A stretch of 64,000 nt of DNA, taken from NCBI GenBank assembly GCA_008694505.1, contig VZDJ01000056.1, positions 2,918,461-2,982,460 of the forward strand, in the 5' to 3' direction. The stretch is from Cyanoderma ruficeps. Its lineage: Eukaryota > Chordata > Aves > Passeriformes > Timaliidae. Position numbers and translations under genes: made by a program. This document shows, piece after piece, positions 1 to 13,100 of the stretch. The notes beneath the pieces are model-generated. The model was not told the origin of the DNA. It was given only the letters and a program-made list of their open reading frames with translations, and made no database searches. How positions within the stretch are numbered: the stretch's first letter is position 1; the number at the start of each line of letters is the position of its first letter.

Positions 1-3000
1 TGAGTGGGGATTGCAGTATGAATTATTCATTTTTCATTATTTCTTGTCTCCTCCCTTTTACAGTAGTGTCTGACAAAAACCTACTATGGGAGAGAGACTA
101 AAAGGCAAGAGGTTTCTTCATGGTACTCTGTGTCCCATAGGCAACTCTAAAGTAAAATGATGTTTTTCACTACACTACTATCAAGGGGAGAACCAAAATA
201 AACTGCCCAGGTCTGAGCCAGGATTGTCTGCACACCGTTCCTAACATAATTGATGATGCCTTTGACAAACAAGGCCATTGTCACATCAGCTGCTGTTTTG
301 TTAGACAGGGAGGTGGATGGAGAGAAAATGAGGGTTTGCCAAGAAAAAAGAAGCAAAAACCAGTGCGAAAGGGTTGTCAAATATTGGAAAATGTTAAAGG
401 GTGAGGTTTTGGAAAGCCGCTTTTATGTTTCTTTAATTGTGAGGTTTATTTGCAATCCCATGGTACTGTTAAACAGATAAAAACCCAGTCATCCACAGCT
501 GACCCTTCAGCATGTGACATGTGGGCCCTTATTTTAGGAGTTACCTTAGATGAACAACTGGGATTTTGGACATAATTCTCTGGAAGCCAGACAATGTACC
601 CACCCAAGCTGAAATGCTAAATAAACACAGACTGAGTAAAGAGTTTGCAAGCCACTTGTATAACTCATCTGAAAGTGTTGTACATGTATTGATTCAGCTT
701 GTTTTCTGATCCAGCAGAAGCTGTCCCAGTTTCTAACTAGAGAATATGCCCCACAGTTCATCTGGGAACATTATTTTTACTGAACTGTAGCCTCTAAAAA
801 AAAAAGAAAAAGAAAAAAAAAAGGCGCTTTTGTTTTCTGCTTCCTCATCAGCTTTCACCAGTGCTGTCAGTCACTGTGCTGTAATATTTTCCCTTAGGAA
901 TAAGGTAGGAGAAGTTCTCATCTTCTTGAACCATGTTCCAGTCTCAGCTGGGGATAGGTAGTCTAATGATGTGAGTTATCCATCTGTTCAGTGACTCTAA
1001 TCAATGAAACCCAAAAACTAGGAACTAAGAGGGATAAAGACAGACTCAGAGGTGGCAGAAATCTAAGGCATTTTAAGTGAAAACTCCACAGGTAGATCCT
1101 CCATATAGTAATATTACAGTGAAAACAAACCTGTTGTTGGCAAATTCTTACCCCTTTCGTCTCAAACCTGTCTGCAACAAAGGAAGGGTGTTTCCCCTCC
1201 TTATCTCCAAATCTATGAAATCCATTGTTTTCAGTGACTGACAAACTAAGAGTCCCTTTTTTAGGGTGATGTAGTCAGCCCTGCAAAAATGGGGTGGGGG
1301 GGTGAAATCAAGTTTAACAGCAAAAAAACCAGACCTTGCCTTTGAACCTGTCAGGGCTAATGAGCACTTCAGTGTTACACCTGCTCTCCAGAACTGACAG
1401 CACAAGCCCTGGGTTTGCTCCCAAAGTCGAGGCTGCTGCCCTCCGCCAGCCCGCCCATTGTGCCGAGCACATTGCCCATGACAGCACGTGGCTTTTCTGT
1501 CCCTAGGCTGTTATCCTAGTGTCCCCTGAGCCCAACGGGCCCAGATCCATCCACAGCGGTATAATAATATTATTAAAATTATTGGCATAAAGAACACAGG
1601 GCATGGGGAAAAAACAACTATATGGCAAGCAGGTCGTAAGAGAAATGCCCTTTAAACAAATCGCTCGCCCTTCTTGTACTATTTTCAAAAGGTATTTTCT
1701 TTTTCTGAGTTTTAAATATGAGGTTGCAGATGAAAGTGAATCTGTCTCTACTACATTTTAAACTCTCTTTAGTCATATATTTGTCCCTTTTCCTTTGGAA
1801 AGTGATGTGTGGGATCAGTGTTCATTTGGTCTCTTATCTGTGAGCTCATGAAGAAAAGTAGTTTGATCCGAAACAATGATGGGCAAACTTCAAAAGCTTT
1901 GGAGATCATGTTTGGTTCAAATAAGCATCCAAAAAGGCTGGCCTCTGATCCGAACTATCTAAACACCTTGGGTGTCCAACATTTAACTGAAAATCTCTGT
2001 AAAAGCAGGCCTTAGCCACAAGATTTTTATTTCTGCCCTCTTCCAGATGGATGAAGTAGAGATGCATTACCTTTTCAGTCTACACAAGTAGAAGTCAGGG
2101 CATGCTGCTTTAACACAAAAGAGAGATGAAATATGAAGGCCTGGAGTTCAGCTCAGCTCTCATTTTGATCAAACTTGTCTGAACATCAGAGATTAGTGGT
2201 TTTGTTTACTGCTTGTATTTTACTTTTGCAGAGCTGTTGGCAGGAGGCTTGACCATCCCAGCCAGGTTCTGCCCTGATGGAGAGGAGTCAACTGTGCTGG
2301 CTTGCACCTCTCTGTGTATCCCTTCCTGATGCTGTCACATCAGGAATGTACCAGTGGTGTGGGATTAGGACAATTTATTGCCTGTGCAAGAAGTGATGCC
2401 CACAGGAGCTGTAACTATCTGTTTTCTGCCAAATTGCCTTGAGTTGCTAGGCTGGTGTCAAACTGGCAACAGCATTTGACAGATTTGGAGGTTTTTCCTC
2501 CTATTTGCTCATCTTCAGCTACATGTAAAATACATCCAGTAAATTTAGAGGCCTTCTCTCATTCTGCTTGCCTCCTTAGAAAAAAGCTGCCCATGTATTT
2601 GTAAAAAAAAAAAAATCATCAGCTTCTTTAAACACATACAGTACTGCATGGTGTGATGTTTAGCATTTTAGAAGGGAACTGAAGGGAATTTGTGCACTCT
2701 TTGGAGGCAGAAATTGATAATATGTTTCAGGTCATCTGAATCACCTGTACAAGCTGCACCACCCCAGAGGAAACAGTAGTTTTGTGATGTCTGTGTTTAC
2801 AGGAAAGGCAATGTAGGCAGTAGCTATAAATCTTTACCTTGTCCTTGCCAATGAAACTTTCTGCAAAACACTTTTAAAGTGAATCACCTTCAAGGCCCTT
2901 TAAAAATAAATACACAGACAAGGCTTCCTGGTATCACTTCAAAACCCTGTGTGGTCATGATTTGTGTAGTAGGGAAGAACTGACTTTCATGCACAAATGC

Positions 3001-3210
3001 TCACAGTTGTACTTGTTTTGCTTTGTCTAACAAATTAAAAAGAAAAAAAAAAGTTGCAAATGTAGGCTGAAATGCAGTGTTTACTAGTTCTGACTTAAAA
3101 CTACTGAGCATGAGGAAGAGGGTACAAGTTTATCAGCCTTGCAAAAATGTCACCTAACCAGCTGATCCCACGGCACATAATTTGAATTGCCTCTTGCTGT
3201 GTGTCCATAG
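1..3210. other. Intron / upstream sequence of the netrin-4-like gene
   Basis: No coding exon could be supported here. The first recognisable exon begins at 3211 in phase 1, so the gene must continue to the left and this stretch is probably intron. It holds A-rich runs near 798-823 and 2604-2616. The open frames seen on both strands are short and show no family resemblance. Confidence 0.5.
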
Positions 3211-3424
3211 CCTGCGCCTGCCAGTCCATGGGTTCAGCCAACACCACGTTCAGCAGCAGCTGGAGATGCCACCCCCGGACAGGATTCTGCTACTGCAAGC
3301 CAGGAGTGGCGGGTCCCAAGTGTGACAGGTGCCTGGTGGGCTACTGGGGCTTTGGAGACAGCGGCTGCCGGCCCTGCGACTGCGCCAGAGGCTGCGACCA
3401 GCGCACCGGGACCTGCTCCAACGG
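3211..3424 (+). CDS. Netrin-4-like exon A (laminin EGF repeat)
   Basis: The acceptor is ...tgtccatag and the donor is GG|gtaaac. The exon is 214 nt, entering in phase 1 and leaving in phase 2. It encodes the cysteine-rich LE repeat with GPKCDRC and GYWGFGDSGC, then CDCARGCDQRTGTC. Confidence 0.85.
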
Positions 3425-6400
3425 GTAAACAAGCCCTGCTCTGCCTTCACCTTGAGATGGGACTCTGTGAAATGAAACAAAGACTGACAAATACTGCCAC
3501 AATAACAAAAACTGGAGGGTGCACAATCGTTTGAAAAGGTGGCTGTAAATCATAGAAGGTTTCTTAGGTTACATTTGTACCTTTAAGTCCACTGCATTAT
3601 CCAAGGCAATCTTGAACAGATAAATCTTTGCAGTAATAACAGGCATTTTCACAACCCCGTGGAAATATGTGCAAGGTCTTTAAACATACCTTTGCTTTGG
3701 AAATAGATGGAAGAGTCTGAAAAGCCTGCCTCTCATCTGTGCCCAGGGCAAAAAGAACGATAGTCTCCCTCTTGCTTCTAGAGGGCCAGGCATCTGTACC
3801 CCAGACAGGTATTAATCTGTACAGAAATCCTGTGATTTGCTGAGCAATTGCACCCCTGCAACCTGTCCTCAGGTCCCAGTGACATCAACAAGTGGCCACT
3901 AAGTTACATAATTTCTAAAAAATAAACAAACGTTAGCAAAAAAGACCCAATTTATAGGTACTTGAAAAATACTGTCAGCACTGGGAGGCCTAAATAAAAG
4001 CCTAGACCTTGTGATCCCTCTCTCTGGCATGAAGTCTTGCTCATATTTGCACTTCCAATCTGAAGAGAGCAAGCTCATCAGTCTGGGTACAGGCAAAGCC
4101 AGCTGTCTGTTTGTTTGTTTGCCACCCCTGTGGTGCCCTAATGCAGTGTTGTGGTTTATTGTCCCCCAGCTATGACAGTGAGCCCTTCTTTAACATCCCC
4201 ATCGGGGGACGAATCCCCGACCTTGTCCAAACACCAACCAATGAGAGTGAAGAGGAGTGGAGATGGAATGACCACGAGCAGGGATTTTCTGCACTGAGGC
4301 ACCCAGGTACAGCCCAGAGTTTGGGAACATTTAGTTGCCAGTTCTTTCCACCCTCCACCCTGACTGGGTCTGCCCCACTCATCTCCAGCTTGTCTGTAGT
4401 GTTTAAACAGTTCTCAGTTTTGCCTGCCCTGTAAAGATCAGCACTTACCACCACTGGTGGCTTGGCAGAGCTAACAGCGTCACTTACTGCATAGCTTGAC
4501 TTTTCTGAGATGGATGTTGCCTTAATACCAGGAAGGATCAGCATTTCTTAGGTTATGGGATCAAACAAAGGTCTCATTACTTACATGATTTACAGCTGGA
4601 TCTGATTCTTACAAATCTCTCGATTAGGATCAGTTTATTAACTGTACAATAGACCTCATGTGGGCTGCATTTTACTTCACAGTGCTGATCAGATTTCAGA
4701 GTAATTATTTTATCATATAACAAGAAACACATTTGCAAATAACTGAGCTCACTCTCCAACTTATTCTTAAGGTCCATATAGATTATGGGAACTATAGATA
4801 TCTAACTTTGTAACTGACAATTGTTTGCTCTTCTTTTCTCTCTCATGTCCTGGCTCTTCTCCAACATCTTATGTTGTGGGGTTTCCCTGCTAGAAAAGTG
4901 TGTGTGCAAAGAAAAGGTGCTCGGAAGCGTCAGTGACTTCTGCCAAATGAAATATGCCTATGGTAAGTGGGTAACATGCCCCCGAGCTATGATCATTTCA
5001 CAATGTTCCCACTATGCATATTGTTAGCTGATAGCTACGAAAAATGACAGGATTGGTTAAGTCCTGAGAGGTAGGATTTCTTCTGCCTTTTTTGTCTAGT
5101 GACAAGTCCAACTTCTGATCAGAACTTAAAAGCATTTTTCATGCAAAGCTCTGTGGTATCTCCTTCCCACCCAGTTAATTTCCCTCTTTACAGCAGAAGG
5201 GGTGCTAGAATAATACTCAGGGGAATGACTGGCCTCTACATCAAGAAAAAAATATAAAAAACCTCACATCTGAAATGCCATTGCTTTTGCAGTCATTCTG
5301 CAGGTTCCAATAGCCATGCTCATTTACCAAGAATGTTGTTCATGAACACCTAGTTCATGCCATCACATGAAGCAAGAAAGGAAAGCCCTGGGATCCAGAA
5401 GTTTGATGCGCTTGTGCCAGGAAACAACAAAGCCTGCTCGAGGGGCTGATTTCCATGAGCCTGTCATGACAAAAAATGCAGAATCAGTGCACTTGAAATC
5501 AGACTGGTAGCTGCTTGGGTTGGGGGTTTTTCACCCTTCCTTTTGTAAACATACAAGTGCTTCCCTAGAATTTCCAAGTATTTGACATCAGCCCATTAAA
5601 AAATAGTTGCTAAATAACATGGTGAAAGGATGAGTTAACTACTTAAAAAGAAAAATCCCGTTTTTCTTCCCCAGATTTATTTAAAAGATCCATCAGTGAA
5701 GTGGACAAGCACTGTATTTTCTGTACAACTGTACTTTGGGGCTTTTTTTGTGTCTTCTTTCAAGGTGTTAAAATTCCACCTTTTAGCAGCATTAACCAAA
5801 ATTCATTTAGAAATTCATTGTTGGTCTCTATTTGGATATGTTTTCTGGCAGTAATAAAAGCAAGAATCCTATCTGCTCATGACAAAGGGACCCATGCAGA
5901 AGTTGTTGTGAAAGTGAAGAAGGTCCTGAAATCAGGCAAAGTGAAAATTGCTCGGAGCAACAGAAGCATTTACCCAGAATCCTGGACCAACAGGGGCTGT
6001 ACATGTCCCATTCTCAACCCAGGTAAGGACAAAACACTCACCAGGGGTTTTGCTTCCCCTGGAAACAGTGATTAGAAATATCAGCTGTGATCAGCCTTTC
6101 TGGGGCAGTGTCCTTTGATCCATCCCCACCAAAGCATGTTTGCTTTCCAGCTCACAGTTCTCGAGAAGGGTGGTAATGGCAGGAGGGGGGTAATGCATAA
6201 GCAGCAGCTGCCACATCTCAGCAGATCTGTGTGCAGAGCCTCACTGGAACAAAATAAATTTGTAGTTGTAAGCCCTGAGCACAGTCCTGACACAGTGCAT
6301 CTGTGTGCCCAGGAGCCAGCAGTGACAGTACGCACATGGATGTAAACACATATATGGTGCATGCATAAGCTGGATGAAATTGGCAAAGGTGCTCTACACC

Positions 6401-6631
6401 AGATCCATATGAAATAGAGAAATTCTGGTTTGGTTCTTTCTTATTATATTTGCTAACTAAGGGTTTTCCCTTTTTCTTTTTCCTTTTGAACTAGGTACTG
6501 ACTATCTTATAGCAGGCCAGGAGGACTCTAGGACTGGCAAACTCCTTGTGAACATGAACAGCCTGGTGAAACCCTGGAAGGCATATTTGGGAAAACAAGT
6601 ATCAGATATTCTTCGAACTGGATGCAAATAA
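3211..6631 (+). CDS. Netrin-4-like protein, 3' part (five terminal exons)
   Basis: Exons 3211-3424, 4170-4306, 4894-4962, 5852-6022 and 6495-6631 splice with GT/AG sites and consistent phases into 241 C-terminal residues ending at TAA 6629-6631. The first exon carries a full laminin-type EGF repeat (eight cysteines, beginning CACQ) and the start of another CxC unit. Then comes an acidic linker with an NES glycosylation sequon and a WRWND...QGFSAL segment typical of netrin-4. The last three exons form an NTR (C345C-type) domain with six cysteines: KCVC, FC, CTC and the final GCK. ILSAHDKGTH and YPESWT are netrin-4 hallmarks. Netrin-4 is a secreted basement-membrane protein that binds laminin and restrains vessel and epithelial branching. 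The laminin N-terminal domain, signal peptide and promoter lie left of the window. Human NTN4 is on 12q, away from the CHCHD4-XPC block, so this may be a paralogue rather than NTN4 itself. Confidence 0.85.
4170..4306 (+). CDS. Netrin-4-like exon B (linker)
   Basis: The acceptor is tgtcccccag and the donor is CCAG|gtacag; the exon is 137 nt. It encodes the acidic, tryptophan-containing linker between the LE repeats and the NTR domain, with QGFSALRHP at its end. Confidence 0.8.
4894..4962 (+). CDS. Netrin-4-like exon C (NTR domain start)
   Basis: The acceptor is ccctgctag and the donor is TATG|gtaagt; the exon is 69 nt. It encodes EKCVCKEKVLG...FCQMKYAY, the first three cysteines of the NTR domain. 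Confidence 0.8.
5852..6022 (+). CDS. Netrin-4-like exon D (NTR core)
   Basis: The acceptor is tctggcag and the donor is CCAG|gtaagg; the exon is 171 nt. It encodes VIKARILSAHDKGTHAEV through YPESWTNRGCTCPILNP, the most conserved part of the netrin-4 NTR domain. Confidence 0.88.
6495..6631 (+). CDS. Netrin-4-like last exon
   Basis: The acceptor is gaactag; the exon is 137 nt and closes the frame at TAA 6629-6631. It encodes DYLIAGQEDSRTGKLLVNMN through the terminal GCK, whose cysteine is the sixth of the NTR domain. Confidence 0.87.
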
Positions 6632-7077
6632 TTTCTGCTTCAGAAATTACAATCCTGGACTTTGCCTTTTAGTAACAGTGCAGTGAAAGGTGTAGTTAGT
6701 TCATGCATTTCCATTCAACATGCTCCTAGCTGAAGTGAGGAAAGCAGACTTGCTACCCCTCCTTTCACATGCTTAGACAGGAAACTTGGGACATGACTAC
6801 TTTAAAAAAAAAATGCACAGCCTTATCATACAAAATCACCTAGTGCATCATATATAGATTACAAGTCAGTTCTTCACTTGAGCCTGATTCCACCCAGAAT
6901 AATTTTACAAGACAGAACTAGAGATATGGATTAGTGTTTCCATACTTCAGGTCAGAGTCTGATTTTAAAATGCATAAACTGCTTTCATAATACATTCATT
7001 ACCGGGGTGTAATTTTCTTTATAAGTGACCACTAAAACGCAGCAATTTCTTTCAGCTTTACAAGTGGCATAATACTA

Positions 7078-7083
7078 AATAAA
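7078..7083 (+). terminator. Candidate polyadenylation signal of the netrin-4-like gene
   Basis: AATAAA lies 447 nt after the stop codon, the first canonical hexamer downstream on this strand. That implies a 3'UTR of about 0.47 kb. More distal signals cannot be excluded. Confidence 0.45.
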
Positions 7084-7109
7084 CATATAAGAGAGCTCAA
7101 ACTGATTTA

Positions 7110-10100
7110 CCATCAGACTGCAATTATGCCAATAACATGGGCTGCTTTCTAGAAGACAATATTATCCCACTGCTGACCAGAAACAAACATGTGGCTCATC
7201 TTGGGACAGTGTCCTTTAGAGATGTGCAGTGCTATCATCAATGCTTAGTGCTGAGCTCTGCTGCAGAAACCACCCTGGCTCACACTCCATTCCAAATCCA
7301 GCTCTTTGCTGTAGTACTTAGTCTGTAACACCACAAAGGTTTCACAGCAATAACTGCAAATAAGCCTTAATTATAGGAAAAAACCTGAAGCATGAGGAAC
7401 TAGCAGCTGCTCTAACGCTGAAACTGTGACACTACAAAAGCTACAAAGCAGAAACAGGTAGTAAATGGATTGGCTGGACCATGTAGCAAATGAGGAAAGC
7501 TGTAGTTCTGGGAGAGCAACCTGGCTATTCCAACTGTGCTCAAGACCACTAGCCTTTGATTGCACTTAGTGCTTTCATTGTGCTTTATTTTTCTTGGTCA
7601 CACCTCAGGGTAAGATGCTGAAGCTTCCTTCCCGCAGTGCCTGAGGATTATTTCTCCCTCTGCAAAAGTACAGGAATGGTAACATCTGCACTCCAGGTAA
7701 AATTAGGTCTGCTCTGCAAAAGCATTCTTTCTAAATCAATTTTATCCTACACTAATCAAGGGGTAGCTACTTAAATCCTTCCCTAACACAGTATTTTGAG
7801 GAAATTGTAGTTTGAAACCTGTGTCTCCTGTTTAAGGACTCACAACCAAATGAAGTTGGTTGGAGGACTATCTCTTCAATTAAGCAGAAATTACAATGAA
7901 TCAGTTCTTTCAGCGGGTTACAGAGAAAGAGAAAGCACAAATGTTACGTTTGCATATTTCAATTCCACGTCTAATTTTTAATGCCCCTAGGGAAGAGGAG
8001 ATGTTTTAATTTAGCACTGTCTGACTGGTAGGTGGGATACCTAGAAAACCTTAATACTAATGCAGAACGATGGAAGTCACAGCCTGCAACTTAGGCCATT
8101 GATTTGTTCTCCTTACCACTGAGAATGCAAAAATTCAGCTTCTTCCATTCTATTTACTGTTATTTTACTTTGAATTTCACATTGATTGAACAGCAGAAAA
8201 ATCCTCAGCTCATTTGAAAATGGATGACAGGCAGACCTTTAGGAAAAAAAAGCTCCCATTTGCTTCCCAACAGGATATAAACAGTGTTTCTTCTGCCCTC
8301 CTTTTCAGGAATTTTTGCTTCCTCCATTGGTTTCCTTTCACTTCATTATTTATTTGTTGTTACCTAAAGTGGTATCCAACAATGTGGCATCTCCAACAAG
8401 CTATTTAATTAATGCAATAAAACACTTTTTAACCAAGGCATTTGGCAGAATTTGAAATGTCAGCCTTATGAAATTAGGAGCCCAGCAACTGCTTTCTTTA
8501 CTATCTCCAGAAACTGTTTCACAACAAAAAGATTAACTAGCTCTCTTTCAAAAATCAATAAAGACCTGTACATGAATTTACAGTCTGATCTCAAAGGGCC
8601 TCTCACAAGAAATGAAATTCAAGTGCAGGTTTAGAAATAAACTAAGGGACGTGCTTTTCAACAGAGGCCATTTACTTGTAGGCAATCTTATTTAATGACA
8701 AATTGGTTTATATTCAGCACCATGTTAAAGCAAACACCTCACCAGTGCCAGACTGGTGGTTTTGTGGGGAGTGTAAACATCTACAGAGTTCTCTTCTGTG
8801 AATGGAAGTTATTTTTTGACACAGTCATTTACTAGCATTACTAGGTACTGCTAGTAGAAATACAACTTGGAACAAGAATATTGATACCCTGGTGTGTCCT
8901 CTTGGGCTCTATGATAACGCCGTGATTAATGACTACCAAATGAAACACTGGTATGCAAATAAAATAATCAATACAGCACACATTTCATACATTTCAGGTA
9001 TCTCAAAAGTATTTGATACATACACATATCTTTCTCTAAAATTGACTGCAATTTGACTTGTTATTGGTATCACTACTTCTGCTAACCAGGCATCTCTGAG
9101 TTATCTCGGAGAAGAAAAATGAAAGAATAAAGTTTCAACTCACACAGAGCTACCCTGTGCAGTCTTTGTTCTGCAGTGCTACAATCCAGGCAGCCTGTCT
9201 GAAAATAAGAATCTAAATATAAATGGATTGCACAGATCACATTAGAACAGCTTGTGATGATAGGAAAGTTTAAATTGATCACTATGAGACTTCGGAGAGG
9301 AAAAAAGTTATTTTCTTGTGCAGGGTACGTGAAATGAAAATGACTGTAAGAAGTGCAAGATGACAACTGACCTCCTAGGAAAAGCTGTTGTATGTGTCAG
9401 AGCAAGCAAGCAGGTCATACATAATGAATTAAAAGAGCTACCACAGAAGGCATGGTATCCTCGTACCAAAAAAGAATTTGGTCTTTCGCACCTTTGTACA
9501 ATATCCTTGTGACCTTGTGACTTAAGTGTGTCTTAGGTGACACAGTAAGACAAAGAATACCAGCGTGGAAAAAAGAATGAATTTGCCCAGTGCAAAAACT
9601 TCTTCTAGTACCTGTAAAGTGGAGCCTGTCTTTAGGAAGGCCATATAAACACTCTACAGCACCCACACTGGCAAAGTGGCTCACAAGCAGCAGCAACACC
9701 ATACCAAAAAGCAGCAATGATGTATCACTTGGAAATCCTCAATAAGGATAAAATAAGAGCCTTTACTCACAAGAAGAGAAGTCTGGAAAGCTGTGGAAAA
9801 TTTCTAATAGGGCAAGTGAGAGTTTGATGCAGTAGATGTAACTCTTCAAAGAGCAGCAAATTCAGGACTGCTGGAGGTCACTGCAGCTCTTGGTAACAGC
9901 CGTGCAGTCTGTGCATCCAGGAGCAGGTGACCCTTCTGCCATGTGGATCCTTACAGCACCAAATAATTCACTAAATGGTCATTGAGTGCAGAGCCCTAAC
10001 TCCAACACACTGACGTATTGCTAACAATGCTTCTCCAGCTTCTGCTCCCAGCAAGCAGTGAAGAAGGAAAATGCACCTACACAGCCTGTGCACTGCTCTT

Positions 10101-13100
10101 CTCAGAGGGGCTCATGCTATAAAGACTAAGTTTTCTCTCTAGCATCTACCATGTCTCATAATTTTTCCATGCTGCTTGAACTAATAGCAGTTTTTGAATG
10201 AATATAATTCACAGGATGGGCACCCTCAAGTCCACCAAACCTGGAAAAGCTAGCGCTACTTGTTATGTGTTGTACAATTTTTTATTTTTAAATTAAAATT
10301 TCCATTAAAAATACTCAGATACGTCTATTGATGTGAGGTTTGGGATCTATTTTTAAAATTTTAAACCATGCAATCCTCAAACCACATGGACATTAATTCT
10401 TTTTTAGTTAATAAATCACAAATATTCCAAACATCAGGGTCTTGCTTTGATAAGAGTTAGCACAGTGACAGGCTAGTGGATGAGGGCATTTAACTAATAA
10501 GGCAACCATGATACATTGTTTTTCCTCTAAGCAACTTGCCAAAAACTATATATTTGGTATGAGAATATAAACAGATGAGAAACACAGAATAGGCAGTTCA
10601 TCCTTGTAAATGGCATGTTAATTCAGTAACTATTCAAACCCCAATCCTGCAAAATTTCACACGCAGGTATTGCAGATGCTTAATTCCCAGAAGAAATACA
10701 CATGAACTTATACTGCTCTGAGATCTAATGAGGTATAAAAAAATACTTAACAGGTCCTAAAGCTGCTCCTTTACAGAGAGTTGGCTTGTGGGAATCAAGG
10801 CATGGAAACAGAGCTGCATGGCAGGTAGGTGGGAAATGCCCTATTTATAAACGTTCAGAATTTAGGCAGACAGAAGTTTGCTAGTGGCAGTGTCCAGTCC
10901 TAAAATCAGGCCAGTTATTACAGAGACTTGTCCTTGCCACTCTCACTATAATTGCACGTACACTTCAGGGATCTGTGTGTTCTCACCTTATCTCTGGATC
11001 TCTACTGAGAAAGCTCCACCTCTACGATGCAGTCCTCTCTCTTCACACAATATTGACCCAATATATAACGTCATCATTCTTCTGTCTTGTGGCTCAGTGA
11101 TGAGAAACATTCTGATACCCCATTTTCAAATGCACAGGTCTGAGTCTTCACAGAGAATCCTGACCCAGGAGTCTGTCCCTATATATTGGTATTAGGGACA
11201 ATGCACAGGACACAGCTCTGGCAGCCCAGATTCTCTGGCTCTTCTGCATTTGAAAAATCACAGGTCTAGCTCTGAAATTATAAATTCAAATTATTTTGTA
11301 GCATGGACTTCATGAGAAAAATCACAAACACTATCAGCTGGATCCAACCAAGTTCATCAGTTTGGGTTATTTAAGAGAGGGCAAGGAGAATAAAGAGATG
11401 GCCCCTTGAGTCCAGGAAGGGGACAGAGCCAATACCTGTAAGGAGGAAAATGATGGGCTGTAGGGGAAAAGGAAGCAATACAGTCTTTGGGGACACATGA
11501 GAAGGGGGCAAAACAGAAAGCAAAAGAAACAGGGTGGAGACAACAACACTTGTAACAGTAGGAAAAAGGTCAGGAACCACAGGTTTAGAAATCTAGCTCC
11601 TGTTTTCCATTCAGCATGCTCTGATGGGAATGAGTGCATTGTGAGGGGAGGCTTTGTCAGGAGGTGTAAGGAACCTGTAATATTCACAAATCAATAACTG
11701 GACCTGTCATTCAGATCTGGTACAACAAATCCAAACAAGTCCACCTACCCTTCACATCATTGTTGTGTCATCTGGGTTAATGTGCACTGTGGGATCACTA
11801 CAAATCCTCCTGTGCTATGTTTTGGTCTTCCTGAGCCGTCTGCTCACAGATCATCAATACTGATTTGCAATAAACCATTTTAAAAAACAAACATTGGTGC
11901 TATAATCATTGCTGCACTCCTCTACATTTCCTCTGCTGGGTGTGTCTTCTCTCAGTTCCACCATCACCAATAAAACATCAGCTCCAGAGGGGTTAAAAAC
12001 AACTGAAATCCAACTGCAGACAGGCTCCTGTTCAACAAAACGAAACCATGTCCAGTGAAGAGAGCTGACTAAGAATAAGTGACAAACTGCTGGTAGCTTC
12101 TCTACACTGTCCCACACTAACACTGATAGAATTTCAATGAGGTAAAATAAGAATCTAGAAGCTTACAAATTCCTTTTTTCACTTCTCCAGGAATAAGTAG
12201 GTTCATTGACGTGTGATCAGATCAGTGCCTCAGATAAACAGGAGACATTGCTGTCAGGTTTAACAAGGACACTCTCAGTCAGAACTGCATGGGATATAGA
12301 TCTTGTTTCCAAAACAGCTCTGCCAGATCCTCAGATCTAATGATCCCTACAATGGCCTGCAAGATAAACATCTCCTTCTAGCCACCATTTTGTCCATCAC
12401 TCCTTTTGCAGGGAAGAAGGAAAAAAAAAAAAAAAAGATTCTTTTTGCACCTGAAGCCAGGTCACGCCTCTAGGAAAGTTACTACACACAAGTTGAAGTC
12501 TGGTCTCTGCAATGTCCTCAGGCTGTACTGCAGAGAACAGCAGAAAATACTACTGAGATCCTTTTAATTCTGAAAATGCAATTTTGTCCAATGTTAACTA
12601 TTTTTCAGTACTTTTTAACATTTTAGAATGTATGTTTTGTTAAAGGCTCATCAAAAAGAGAACTTTTAGAGGCAATCTTTATCCACATCAGGTTATGTGA
12701 TACGTGCACCACTGATTCAAGTTTAAGAGGACTGCAGGAACATTCCCATCCTAACAAGTTATATATGAATTTGTGGTTGCACCGTGCAGGAATTGCAGCC
12801 AGCTGATAACAGTCCACCCAGCTTTCAAGAGCAGAGATTGTTTCACTACTGCACCAGGACAAGGGTGTACAAAAATTGAAGTATGGTTAAAACTGAAAAT
12901 CTGGAGTTTTACACTGCAATATGGTACAAGGGACTACTTTGGGAGCAATGGTAGATCTGTAGGGTGAATACAATTAAAACCATGTCTTTTTATTATAAAA
13001 ACTAAACCGAGCATATTCAACTGGAATTCTATCTACATGTAATTGTTTGGGCTGAGTAATTTGTATTGGAAACATTCTAATACACGGAGAAGCGTTTCAT

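Noticed and set aside
10620..10720. Sequence recalling the ancient repeat type suspected at 58.1 kb (aatcctgcaaaatttcacac ...)
   Set aside because: The similarity rests on a few short words and could not be followed over a useful length.
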